This document shows positions 56,042 through 64,000 of a stretch of 64,000 bases of DNA, in pieces. How positions within the stretch are numbered: the stretch's first letter is position 1; every line of letters begins with the position of its first letter. Origin of the DNA: Planctomycetota bacterium (GTDB taxonomy: Bacteria; Planctomycetota; UBA1135; GCA-002686595); the NCBI GenBank assembly GCA_020638875.1, contig JACKHS010000004.1:62001-126000 (forward strand), written 5' to 3'. The notes under the pieces are model-generated. The model was not told the DNA's origin and ran no database searches. It saw nothing but the letters and a program-made list of their open reading frames with translations. The translations under genes were made by a program, and so were the position numbers.

Positions 56042-57487
56042 ATGAATTCGTCCGCCTCCTGGCCGGCCCTCGCGGGCCTGGTCTGCGCCCTGAGCCTCCC
56101 CGCCGTGGGACGAGCCGCCGCGGCGACCTCGCCCCCCCAGGACGCGCCGGTCTACGTCGTCCGCGCCGCCAAGGTGGTCACGCGACCCGGCCACGTCCTG
56201 GAGAACGCCGCCGTGCTCGTGCGCAACGGGCGCATCGAGCGCGTGGCCCAGGACCTCGCCGTGCCCGAGGGCGCGCAGGTGATCGAGGGCGCCGTGGTGT
56301 GCGCGGGCTTCATCGACCCGTGGTCCTGCCTGGGCGTGGACGCGAGCGTGCTCGAGGACCGCTCGCCCGACGCCGCCACGCGCACGGCCGACGGCCTCGA
56401 CCTGTTCACCGCCGACCACGTGCGCGAGGAGTGCCTCGCCGCCGGCGTCACCTCGGCCCGCGTGCAGGGCGGCTATCGCGCCGGCACCTGCGGGCTGGCC
56501 GCGTTCGTGCGCGTCGACCCGACGCTCGACACGACCGAGGGCGCGGTGATCGACGAGCCCTGCCTCGCCATGAGCGCGGGCCTGTCGATCGACATGGGCC
56601 CCAGCTTCCGCCGCATGCCCGACGGCTCCTTCCAGATCGACAGCGGCGACCGCCCGATCGACGTCTTCGATCGCGTCTCCGCCGTCGAGCGCGTCGTCTC
56701 GCAGATCGAGACCGGCCGCCAGTACCGCGAGGCGCAGGTCGAGTACCGCTACGAGCTCGAGGAGTGGCAGAAGGCCATCGACGAGAAGGCCAAGGAGCTC
56801 GAGAAGGACTTCAAGAAGGCCAAGAAGGACCGCGAGAAGGAGATCGAGAAGGCCAAGGAGAAGGGCAAGGAGTTCAAGGACGAGCGCTACAAGGAGGACA
56901 AGAAGCCGCGTGAGCCCAAGTACGACGCCGAGCGCGAACAACTCGCGCGCGTGGCCGAGGGCGAGCTCCCGCTGGTCGTCGAGGTCCACCGCGCCGCCGA
57001 GCTGCGCAACCTCCTGAAGGGCACCGCTTCGTTCCAGCGCCTGCGCCTGGTCATCGCCGGCGGCACCGAGGCGCTGACCTGCGCCGACGAGCTCGCCGAG
57101 CGCCAGATCCCCGTGATCGTGTGGCCGTCGCTCGCCGGTCCGAACGGCTCCGACGAGTTCGACGGCCGCGACCTCGCGCTGGCCGGCAACCTGGCCGCCA
57201 AGGGCGTGCCCGTGCTGCTCGGCAGCGGCGGCCGCCAGGGCACCGACACGCGCGACCTGCCGCTGCTCGCCGCGCTCGCCGTCGGTCACGGCCTCGACGC
57301 CCAGAAGGCCTTCGAGGCGCTGACGCTCGGCGCCGCGCGCACCTTCGACCAGGCGCACCGCGTCGGGTCGGTCGAGGTCGGCAAGGACGCCGATCTCCTC
57401 GTGCTCGACGCGATGCCCTTCGAGCCGGGCAGCGCCGTGCGCTACGTCCTCACCGGCGGTCGCCTCGCCATCACCCCGGAGAACTGA
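56042..57487 (+). CDS. Secreted amidohydrolase-fold protein lacking the HxH metal site (1 of 5)
   Basis: A 481-residue exported protein (signal through SLPAVGRAAAA). The amidohydrolase frame is clear: VYVVRAAKVVTRPGHVLENA, IEGAVVCAGFIDPWSCLGVD and, near the end, ALTLGAARTFDQAHRVGSVE and VGKDADLLVLDAMPF. Where active relatives have PGFIDxHxH the sequence reads AGFIDPWSC, so the first two metal ligands are absent. A roughly 60-residue Lys/Glu helix (AIDEKAKELEKDFKKAKKDR and onward, about 243-302) interrupts the barrel. Probably not a hydrolase of the usual mechanism. First gene of the operon, with a strong Shine-Dalgarno. Confidence 0.8.
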   Translation: MNSSASWPALAGLVCALSLPAVGRAAAATSPPQDAPVYVVRAAKVVTRPGHVLENAAVLVRNGRIERVAQDLAVPEGAQVIEGAVVCAGFIDPWSCLGVDASVLEDRSPDAATRTADGLDLFTADHVREECLAAGVTSARVQGGYRAGTCGLAAFVRVDPTLDTTEGAVIDEPCLAMSAGLSIDMGPSFRRMPDGSFQIDSGDRPIDVFDRVSAVERVVSQIETGRQYREAQVEYRYELEEWQKAIDEKAKELEKDFKKAKKDREKEIEKAKEKGKEFKDERYKEDKKPREPKYDAEREQLARVAEGELPLVVEVHRAAELRNLLKGTASFQRLRLVIAGGTEALTCADELAERQIPVIVWPSLAGPNGSDEFDGRDLALAGNLAAKGVPVLLGSGGRQGTDTRDLPLLAALAVGHGLDAQKAFEALTLGAARTFDQAHRVGSVEVGKDADLLVLDAMPFEPGSAVRYVLTGGRLAITPEN

Positions 57488-57490
57488 TCC

Positions 57491-58621
57491 ATGCTGCACG
57501 CCATCCTCTTCGCGTCGGCCCTCGCCCTCGGCGGCGAAGCGCCCGCGCCGGTGATCATGACCGGCGGTGAGCCCGAGGCCGCGCCCAAGGTCGTCACCGC
57601 GTTCAAGGCCAAGCGCCTCTACCTCGGCGACGGCCGCGCGCTCGACGACGGCATGTTGATCGTCGCCGACGGCGTGATCACGGCGGTGGGCAAGGACCTC
57701 GACGTCCCCGCCACCGCGGCGGTGATCGAGCACGACGGCGTCATCTCGCCGGGGTTGATCGCGCTCAGCTCGAGCGACGGCGCCGGCGGCGAGCTCTACG
57801 ACTCGACGCGCATCGCGCTGCCCGACGCCGACGCGGCGCACGCCTTCCGCCCGGCCAGCCACGACTTCGCGCGCGAGCGCGCCGCGGGCATCACCGCGGT
57901 CGTGCTGACGCCCGACGAGCGCAGCCTGGTCGGCGGCACCTCCGCGGTCGTCAAGACGAACGGCGGCGTGGTGGTCAAGCGCGGCGCGCAACTCGCGCTC
58001 GGGCTCTCCTCGGCCGCGCTGCACGACAACGAGTTCCCGACCAGCTACGACGGCGCGCTGCGTGAGCTCGACCGACTCTTCGACGACCCCGAGGGCGCGA
58101 TCAGCAAGGCCGCGGCCGGCAACCTGCCCGTGCTGATGAGCGTGGGGGATCGCGCCGAGATCCAGCGCGCGCTGGCCTTCGCCGCGCGCCACCACCTGAG
58201 CGGCGCGCTGCGCGGGTCGTACTGGGCCGAGGAGCTCGCGCCCGCGATCAAGGCCTCCGGCTTCGCGGTCGTGTGCGATCCCTTCGACGTCGGGGACGAG
58301 TCGCGCGGCGCGCGCTCGGTCAAGGCGCTCTCGGAGGCCGGCGTGCGCTTCGGCTTCGGCCTCGACGCACCGGCGCGGCACCCCGACTGCCTGCGCTTCG
58401 CCGCGGCGAGTTGCGTGCGCGCGGGCGTCGACCCGCACGTCGCGCGGCGCGCGCTGACGGGCGACGCGGCTCAGATCGCCGGCGTCGGCGGCCGCATCGG
58501 CCGGCTGGCGCGCGGACTCGACGCGGACCTCGTGCTGTGGAGCGGCGATCCGATCCAGCTCTCCAGCTCCATCGAGGCGGTCTACATCGACGGCGTGCGC
58601 GTCGTCGGAGGCGAACGATGA
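57491..58621 (+). CDS. Secreted amidohydrolase-fold protein lacking the HxH metal site (2 of 5)
   Basis: A 376-residue protein with a short signal-like N-terminus (MLHAILFASALALGGEAPAP). The composite-domain strands (AKRLYLGDGRALDDGMLIVA) and C-terminal strands (RGLDADLVLWSGDPIQLSSS) match the superfamily. The usual HxH stretch reads ISPGLIALSSSDGAGG, with no histidine. The loop VVLTPDERSLVGGTSAVVKT matches the 'GVTTV...GG..AVVK' segment of its neighbours. Starts 3 bp after gene 1 and overlaps gene 3 by ATGA. Activity unknown. Confidence 0.75.
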   Translation: MLHAILFASALALGGEAPAPVIMTGGEPEAAPKVVTAFKAKRLYLGDGRALDDGMLIVADGVITAVGKDLDVPATAAVIEHDGVISPGLIALSSSDGAGGELYDSTRIALPDADAAHAFRPASHDFARERAAGITAVVLTPDERSLVGGTSAVVKTNGGVVVKRGAQLALGLSSAALHDNEFPTSYDGALRELDRLFDDPEGAISKAAAGNLPVLMSVGDRAEIQRALAFAARHHLSGALRGSYWAEELAPAIKASGFAVVCDPFDVGDESRGARSVKALSEAGVRFGFGLDAPARHPDCLRFAAASCVRAGVDPHVARRALTGDAAQIAGVGGRIGRLARGLDADLVLWSGDPIQLSSSIEAVYIDGVRVVGGER

Positions 58622-59802
58622 TGACTCCCGGACTCCTGCTCTCGCTGGCGCTCGGCGTCGGCGCTCCCGCCGCCGGCACCTACTACGCCGACGTCGTCTA
58701 CACCGGTGACGGCCAGACGCTCGAGCGCTGCGCGGTCACGGTGGCCGACGGCAAGATCACCGCGCTCACCCCGGGGGTCAGCCCGAAGGACGACGCGGTG
58801 CGCGTGAAGGCCATCACGCCCGGCATGATCGACCTCTCGGCGCGCGTGGCGAACAGCCCGTACTCGGTCGAGGAGACCTACGAGGTCACGCCCGACTTCC
58901 GCGTCGCGAACACGCTCGATCTGTTCGACGTCACCTGGGAGCGCCACCTGCAGAGCGGCGTCACCACCGTGATGGCGAGCCCCTACGACGACAACTGCAT
59001 CGGCGGACTGTCGGTGGTGCTCAAGACCGGCGGCGCGAAGGACGTCGAGAAGCGCACCGTGCGCGCGGACGCCGCGCTGCGCGGCGCGTTCGGCTCGCAA
59101 CCCTCGAGCCGCAACCACCCCGCGTACGGCGCGCCCGACGACATCTTCTCGCGCCGGCCCACGACGCGCATGGGCGTCGAGTGGGAGTGGCGCAAGTCGT
59201 TCTTCGACGCGCTCTACGCCCAGGGCGAGCTCGACGCGGGCACCAAGGTGCTGCGCCGTGCGCTGACGGGCGAGCTGCCCGTGTTCGCGCAGGCGTGGGC
59301 CACGCAGGACGTCCGCACGGCCGTCTTCCTCGTCGAGGAGATGAAGGCCGAGGGCGACGCCAAGATGCGCCTGATCGTCGACTGCGGCGCGGAAGCGTGG
59401 CGCGAGCCCGAGCTGCTCGTGCGCAGCGGCGCCGCCGTGGTGCTCGCGCCGTACGACCACGACGGCCGCACGACCGACGGCGCGTTCTACGCGCTGGAGA
59501 GCGCCAAGACCCTGACCGACCTCGGCGTCACCGTGGCCCTCTCGAGCCACTACGCCGCGGGCCCGGGCAGCGTGCTCGGCGCGCAGGCCGGCTACGCCAT
59601 GCGCGGCGGGCTGACCTTCGATCAGGCGCTGGCCGCCGTGACGATCAACCCCGCGCGCCTCGCCGGCGTCGACGACCGCGTCGGCAGCCTGGCGGTCGGC
59701 AAGGACGCCGACCTGGCGCTTTGGAACGGCACGCCCTTCGAGCTCAGCTCGCGCGTGGTGGGCGTGGTCCTCGACGGGGACTTGGTGGTGGCGCCGGAGT
59801 GA
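58618..59802 (+). CDS. Secreted amidohydrolase-fold protein lacking the HxH metal site (3 of 5)
   Basis: A 394-residue protein, signal MMTPGLLLSLALGVGAPAA. Superfamily strands: VVYTGDGQTLERCAVTVADG, SGVTTVMASPYDDNCIGGLS and PARLAGVDDRVGSLAVGKDA. The metal-site stretch reads ITPGMIDLSARVANSP, without HxH. The start is placed at the first of two adjacent ATGs (58618), overlapping the previous stop. Remaining histidines (SSHYAAGPGS, YDHDG) are not at the canonical strand ends. Confidence 0.78.
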   Translation: MMTPGLLLSLALGVGAPAAGTYYADVVYTGDGQTLERCAVTVADGKITALTPGVSPKDDAVRVKAITPGMIDLSARVANSPYSVEETYEVTPDFRVANTLDLFDVTWERHLQSGVTTVMASPYDDNCIGGLSVVLKTGGAKDVEKRTVRADAALRGAFGSQPSSRNHPAYGAPDDIFSRRPTTRMGVEWEWRKSFFDALYAQGELDAGTKVLRRALTGELPVFAQAWATQDVRTAVFLVEEMKAEGDAKMRLIVDCGAEAWREPELLVRSGAAVVLAPYDHDGRTTDGAFYALESAKTLTDLGVTVALSSHYAAGPGSVLGAQAGYAMRGGLTFDQALAAVTINPARLAGVDDRVGSLAVGKDADLALWNGTPFELSSRVVGVVLDGDLVVAPE

Positions 59803-59854
59803 CCCGGCGCGACCTGCAACAGCGAACACGAAGCACAACCGACTCTCGACCCAA

Positions 59855-61405
59855 ATGAAGAACCAAGTCCTCAGCGCGCTCTCGACCACCCTGGCCGCGC
59901 TCGCCATCGCCCTGCCGGCTGCCGCCCAGAACGGCGACGGCAACCTCGTGATCAAGGCCGGCAAGGTCATCACCAACGCCGGCGAGACCCTCGAGAACGG
60001 GACCATCGTGATCCAGAACGGCCGCATCACCGCGGTCGGCAAGGACATCGAGTACCCCTGGAACGCCCAGGTGCGCGAGTTCCCCGACGCGGTGGCCTTC
60101 CCCGGCTTCGTCGAGGCGCACACGACGCGCGGCATGGACCGGGCCAACGAGAACATCGACGTCGCCGCGTTCCTGAACGTGCGCGACTCGATCGACCCGG
60201 TGAACTTCTACTACGAGGACGCGCTGCGCGCCGGGATCACGACGATCAACGTGCAGCAGGGCGCGGACTGCGTGGTCGGCGGCATGGGCTACGTGGTCAA
60301 GCCGGTCGGCATGACCGTCGAGCAGATGACCGTGCGCCCGAACTCCGGCCTCGCGATGTCGGCCTCGCCGAAGCGCGGCAAGTCGCGCGCGACCCAGGCC
60401 CAGGCGCTGCGCCGCGCCTTCGACGACCTCCACCGCTACCTCGACGAGACGGTGCAGGAGAAGAAGGAGGGCAAGGACTACGCGACGCGCGAGGCGATGT
60501 TCCAGGGCCGTGAGCCCGACGAGGAGACCGCGAAGGGCCGCCCGATGACGGGCAGCGCCTGGAAGGTCGAAGGCCTCGAGCTCGTGCCGCGCTGGGAGCT
60601 CGACGAGAAACAGGCGCCGCTCCTCTCGGTCGTCGAGGGCAAGACGCGCGTCTTCCTGTTCTGCGGCTCCCCGATGGAGGTGATGACCGCGCTCTCGATC
60701 GCCAGCGAGAACGGCTTCCTGCACCGCACGGTGCTCGTGCTCGACAACTCCTGCTGGAAGGCCGCGGACGCCATCGCCGAGCGCGGCGTGCCGGTCGTCC
60801 TCGACCCGAACCTGATGTACGTCGAGCGCGACCCGCTCACCGGCGAGGAGCAGCGGACCTTCGTCCCGAAGGTGTTCCAGGACAAGGGCATCGAGTTCGC
60901 GCTGCGCAGCGCCGGCAACTCCGGCCAGTCGCTCTGGTACCAGGCCGCGATCTGCATGGCCAACGGCCTGACGCGCGAGCAGGCCATCGCGGCGACCACC
61001 ACGGTGCCCGCGAAGCTGCTCGGCCTCGGCGACCGCGTGGGCAGCCTCGAGAAGGGCAAGGACGGCAACGTCGTGCTGTTCTCCGGCGACCCGCTCAGCG
61101 TGCGCTCGTTCGTCCAGAACGTCGTGATCGAGGGCAACCTCGTCTACGACCGCGCGACGGACACGCGCGCCATGCACCTCGACTCGGGCGCCCAGCCCGA
61201 CAACACCGCGCCCTACGACCCCAACGGCGACTGGAAGCCGCACTGCTGCGACGACCCGACGCACGAGCACGTCGTGAAGACGGACGAGGGCGAGGACCCG
61301 CAAGAGGTCGAGGAGGCCCCGGCCAAGAAGCACAACCACCCGGTGGACGGGGACAAGGACGGGGACAAGGACAAGGACGCGGACAAGCAAGGCGAGGACA
61401 AGTAG
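59855..61405 (+). CDS. Secreted amidohydrolase-fold protein with partial metal site and acidic/His-rich tail (4 of 5)
   Basis: A 516-residue exported protein (signal through ALPAAAQ). Closest of the set to an active enzyme: the first metal stretch is FPGFVEAHTTRGMD, keeping one His but with Thr in place of the second. C-terminal motifs are intact (AKLLGLGDRVGSLEKGKDGN). After the barrel comes DWKPHCCDDPTHEHVVKTDE and a tail of alternating Asp/Lys (VDGDKDGDKDKDADKQGEDK), which could bind cations. It follows gene 3 by 52 bp and precedes gene 5 by 2 bp. Confidence 0.8.
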   Translation: MKNQVLSALSTTLAALAIALPAAAQNGDGNLVIKAGKVITNAGETLENGTIVIQNGRITAVGKDIEYPWNAQVREFPDAVAFPGFVEAHTTRGMDRANENIDVAAFLNVRDSIDPVNFYYEDALRAGITTINVQQGADCVVGGMGYVVKPVGMTVEQMTVRPNSGLAMSASPKRGKSRATQAQALRRAFDDLHRYLDETVQEKKEGKDYATREAMFQGREPDEETAKGRPMTGSAWKVEGLELVPRWELDEKQAPLLSVVEGKTRVFLFCGSPMEVMTALSIASENGFLHRTVLVLDNSCWKAADAIAERGVPVVLDPNLMYVERDPLTGEEQRTFVPKVFQDKGIEFALRSAGNSGQSLWYQAAICMANGLTREQAIAATTTVPAKLLGLGDRVGSLEKGKDGNVVLFSGDPLSVRSFVQNVVIEGNLVYDRATDTRAMHLDSGAQPDNTAPYDPNGDWKPHCCDDPTHEHVVKTDEGEDPQEVEEAPAKKHNHPVDGDKDGDKDKDADKQGEDK

Positions 61406-61407
61406 TC

Positions 61408-64000
61408 ATGCTCAGCACCCTCCTCCTCTCCCTCGCCGCCGCCGCGCCCGCCACGGACGTGGTCGCGGTACAGGCCGGCACGATCTACACGGTCGACGGC
61501 GGCCGCGTGATCGAGGGCGGCGGCACCGTGCTGCTCTCGGGCGGCAAGATCCTGGCCGTCGGCAAGACGGTCGAGATCCCCGCCGGAGCGCGCGTCGTCG
61601 ACTACGGACCGAGCGCGGTGATCGCGCCGGGTCTCGTCGCCGCAGACAGCGGCTACGGCGGCCGCATCGCCGCCGACCGCACGGCCGAGCCGGGGCTCTC
61701 CGCGCTCGACGAGTTCGACCTGTGGGGCAACTACGCCGCGGGCCTCGCCGGCGGCGTGACCACGGTCTACGTCGCGCCGGCGCCGGGCCGCCTGATCGGC
61801 GGCACGGGCGCCGTGGTCAAGCTCGGCGGTGCGCCGGGCGAAGGTCGCGTGCTGAACGGCGCGGCGGCCCTCGACGGCTCGATCAGCGCCGACGCGCGTC
61901 AGACGCCGGGTTACTGGGAGCCGCCGGTGCCGGCCACGGTCGACGTGGGTCTGGGCCTCGCGCGCCCGCAGCTCCCGCGCACGACGACCGGCGCCATCCT
62001 CGCGCTGCGCGAGCTGCTCGCGCTGGCCGCGGATCCCAAGGACAGCGCGGACTACGGTCCGTGGGTCGGGCAGGAGCTCGCCGAGCGACTCCAGGCGCAC
62101 ACGCCTTGGCGCATGCGCGCGGAGGAGGAGAACGAGATCGGCGCCCTGCTCGAGTTCTTCGGCGAGAACAACCTGCGGCTCGTGCTGACCGGCGCCGACG
62201 CCGGCGCGGGCATGGCCGAGGCCATCGCGGCCGCCGGCACGCCCGTGATCGTGTACTCGACCGTGCGCCCGAACGGCGCGCCGCAGGACCGCGGCAAGGG
62301 CCCCGACGACCGCTGGCCCGACCTCGGCCTGGCCGGAGACCTCGCGGCCGCGGGCGTGCAGGTGGCGCTCGCGCCGCCGCGCTACGCCGCCGTCAGCGAC
62401 CTGCGCTTCCACGCCGGTCTCGCTCAGGCCTACGGCCTCGCGCCCGACCAGGCGCTCTCGGCCGTGACCCTCAACGCGGCGCGCACGCTCGGCGTGGCCG
62501 AACGCGTCGGCAGCCTCGCGGCCGGCAAGGACGCGGACCTCGTGGTGCTGAACGGCCCGCCGACCGCCTCGTCGAGCAGCGTGCTCGCCACGTGGGTCGA
62601 CGGCGAGGTCGCGTGGAAGGCCGAGGAGAGCGGCGCGGTGGTGCTCGAGGTCGAGCAGCTCTTCGTGGGCGACGGCACCGTGCTCGAGCCGGGCCAACTG
62701 CTCATGGACGGCGGCAAGATCGTCGAGGTCGGCCGTCGCGTGTCGCACCCGCTCGGCTGCACCGTCGTGCGCGGCGCCGCGGCCATGCCGGGCATGATCG
62801 ACACGCTCGGCTACCTGGGCCTCGAAGGCTCGACGAAGGGCGTGAAGACCGACTTCCGCTTCGAGCAGATCATCGAGCCCGGTGACGCGACCGATCGTCG
62901 CGTGGCGCAGTCGGGCGTGACCACCGTGCTGATGACGCCGCGCAACCCCGGCGGCGCGGCCATCCCGGCCGTGGCGTACAAGCCGGCCGGCGTGGACCTC
63001 CAGCGCATGATCGTGGCCGACCCCGCCGTCGTGCACATGGTCTGGTCGAACCCCGACCGCACGAAGTCCGGCCTGCAAGTGTCGTCGGTGCTGCAGAAGG
63101 CCGCCGAGTACAAGCAGAAGTGGGACGAGTACGAGGCCGCGATGAAGGCCTACGTGCCGCCCGCGGAGGAACCCGAGGCCGCGGCCGAGGCGAAGTCGGA
63201 GGAGAAGTCCGACGAGGCCGCGAGCGACGAGGGCGGCTCCGACGACGACAAGAAGGCCGACGAGGAGAAGTCGTCCAAGAAGAAGAAGAAGAAGGGCGAG
63301 GACGAGGACCCCGCGTTCCCCGTGACCGGCATCTGGCTGGCTGCGGCGTGCGACGGCGGGGACGAGCCCAGCCGCCTGCGCTTCCAGGTCCTCGAGACCG
63401 AGGGCGAGCTCGAGGGCTTCCTGCGCTGCGACGCCGTGTCCGACGACCTCGTCGAGGTCAGCGGCAAGCGCGCGGAGAAGGAGGTGACGCTGAGCGGCCT
63501 CGGCACGCGCGGCACGCTCACGCTCACCGCGACCGAGAAGGAGGGCAAGCTGCACGGCACCCTCGTGCTCGGCGACCTGAGCCTGTCGTTCACGGCCGAG
63601 CAGACCTCGAAGGAGTACCCGATCGCCAAGCGCGGCGAGCGCCGTCGCGAGAAGACCGAGGAGCCCAAGCGACCGAAGGACGAACCCAAGCCCCCGGGCG
63701 TCGACGGCGACCTCGAGCCCTTCAAGAACGCGATGGAGGGCCATGGCGCCGTGGTGATCCAGGTCGACCGCGACGACGAGATCCTCGCCTGCGTGGACGC
63801 CTGCGAGCGCGTCGGCATCCGTCCGATCCTGATGGGCGCGAACGACGCGTGGAAGGTGAAGGACGAGCTCGTCGGCCGCGTGAGCGGCGTGCTGCTCGAC
63901 CACCGCGTGATCTACTCCGACGCGAAGATGGGCACGCAGCGCCGCAACCGCTACGCCGAGCTGGCCAACGCGGGCATCCCGGTCGCGTTCCACAGCTCCG
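61408..64000 (+). CDS. Secreted tandem amidohydrolase-fold protein lacking HxH (5 of 5), 3' truncated by window end
   Basis: At least 864 codons, open to the last base. Signal MLSTLLLSLAAAAPA. Module 1 (about 15-405) has GTIYTVDGGRVIEGGGTVLL, APGLVAADSGYGG in place of the HxH stretch, GGVTTVYVAPAPGRLIGGTG and RVGSLAAGKDADLVVLNGP. Module 2 begins at EVEQLFVGDGTVLEPGQLLM with MPGMIDTLGYLGLEG, also lacking HxH. A Glu/Lys/Ser linker (about 575-630) leads to a beta-rich lipocalin-like insert (FPVTGIWLAAACDGGDEPSR to LVLGDLSLSFTAEQT), another charged linker, then the continuing barrel (RPILMGANDAWKVKDELVGR). A large fused pseudoenzyme-like protein; the end of the gene is outside the window. Confidence 0.8.
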   Translation, partial: MLSTLLLSLAAAAPATDVVAVQAGTIYTVDGGRVIEGGGTVLLSGGKILAVGKTVEIPAGARVVDYGPSAVIAPGLVAADSGYGGRIAADRTAEPGLSALDEFDLWGNYAAGLAGGVTTVYVAPAPGRLIGGTGAVVKLGGAPGEGRVLNGAAALDGSISADARQTPGYWEPPVPATVDVGLGLARPQLPRTTTGAILALRELLALAADPKDSADYGPWVGQELAERLQAHTPWRMRAEEENEIGALLEFFGENNLRLVLTGADAGAGMAEAIAAAGTPVIVYSTVRPNGAPQDRGKGPDDRWPDLGLAGDLAAAGVQVALAPPRYAAVSDLRFHAGLAQAYGLAPDQALSAVTLNAARTLGVAERVGSLAAGKDADLVVLNGPPTASSSSVLATWVDGEVAWKAEESGAVVLEVEQLFVGDGTVLEPGQLLMDGGKIVEVGRRVSHPLGCTVVRGAAAMPGMIDTLGYLGLEGSTKGVKTDFRFEQIIEPGDATDRRVAQSGVTTVLMTPRNPGGAAIPAVAYKPAGVDLQRMIVADPAVVHMVWSNPDRTKSGLQVSSVLQKAAEYKQKWDEYEAAMKAYVPPAEEPEAAAEAKSEEKSDEAASDEGGSDDDKKADEEKSSKKKKKKGEDEDPAFPVTGIWLAAACDGGDEPSRLRFQVLETEGELEGFLRCDAVSDDLVEVSGKRAEKEVTLSGLGTRGTLTLTATEKEGKLHGTLVLGDLSLSFTAEQTSKEYPIAKRGERRREKTEEPKRPKDEPKPPGVDGDLEPFKNAMEGHGAVVIQVDRDDEILACVDACERVGIRPILMGANDAWKVKDELVGRVSGVLLDHRVIYSDAKMGTQRRNRYAELANAGIPVAFHSS

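Overview
The window is bacterial, very GC-rich (about 70% by eye, with strong G/C at third codon positions) and densely packed with genes. Several features point to Planctomycetota: a PVC-type dehydrogenase/c-type haem protein at 9713-12709, a giant TPR/alpha-2-macroglobulin protein, an FG-GAP protein carrying a C-terminal domain I associate with Saltatorellus/Engelhardtia-like planctomycetes, and many secreted proteins of unknown function. The phylum is an inference from gene content, not a measured placement. No rRNA, tRNA, IS element, CRISPR array or phage gene was recognised.

Layout. 0-6.5 kb: a CDF metal transporter; a DsbD-like thiol-disulfide reductase interrupted in frame by TGA at 3210-3212, read here as selenocysteine; an SRPBCC protein; and feoAB behind a promoter with a Fur-like palindrome. 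6.7-12.7 kb: rpiA, an ICMT-like membrane methyltransferase, a secreted carboxypeptidase-regulatory-like protein and the haem protein. 12.7-15.5 kb (minus strand): a transglutaminase-plus-esterase gene broken by a frameshift, and an MmcQ/YjbR protein. 15.5-17.9 kb: a sigma-54 activator diverging from a sigma-70-family factor that has a near-consensus -24/-12 promoter and an upstream operator pair. 18-25 kb: a purine module (CNT nucleoside transporter, purine nucleoside phosphorylase and SDR on one strand; xanthine dehydrogenase and a small membrane protein on the other). 25-28.5 kb: TPR protein, glyoxalase, SET-domain methyltransferase, polytopic membrane protein. 28.7-36.6 kb: the 2634-residue alpha-2-macroglobulin-like protein. 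36.6-45.4 kb: a non-coding stretch with a spaced inverted repeat, FG-GAP protein, ExbD-like lipoprotein, chemoreceptor, M14 peptidase and YHS protein. 45.4-51.3 kb: an AddA/AddB-like helicase-nuclease pair. 51.4-55.7 kb: MBL hydrolase, tautomerase, an RpiB-like/DeoC pair with N-terminal helices resembling microcompartment encapsulation peptides, YjbQ and an unknown protein. 56.0-64.0 kb: one operon of five secreted amidohydrolase-fold proteins, the last running off the window, in which no module keeps the usual metal-binding HxH.

The most notable signal is the UGA-containing DsbD gene. The TGA falls at the first position of the thioredoxin CxxC motif (U-P-A-C), the frame continues for 93 codons into a normal thioredoxin C-terminus, and a good bacterial SECIS-like hairpin follows immediately. 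Other leads are the degenerate amidohydrolase operon, the sigma-54 cascade, the microcompartment-style RpiB/DeoC pair, and a recurring -10-like hexamer placed 6-8 nt before many start codons, which suggests leaderless mRNAs are common. All motif, hairpin and promoter calls were made by eye without alignment or folding software.
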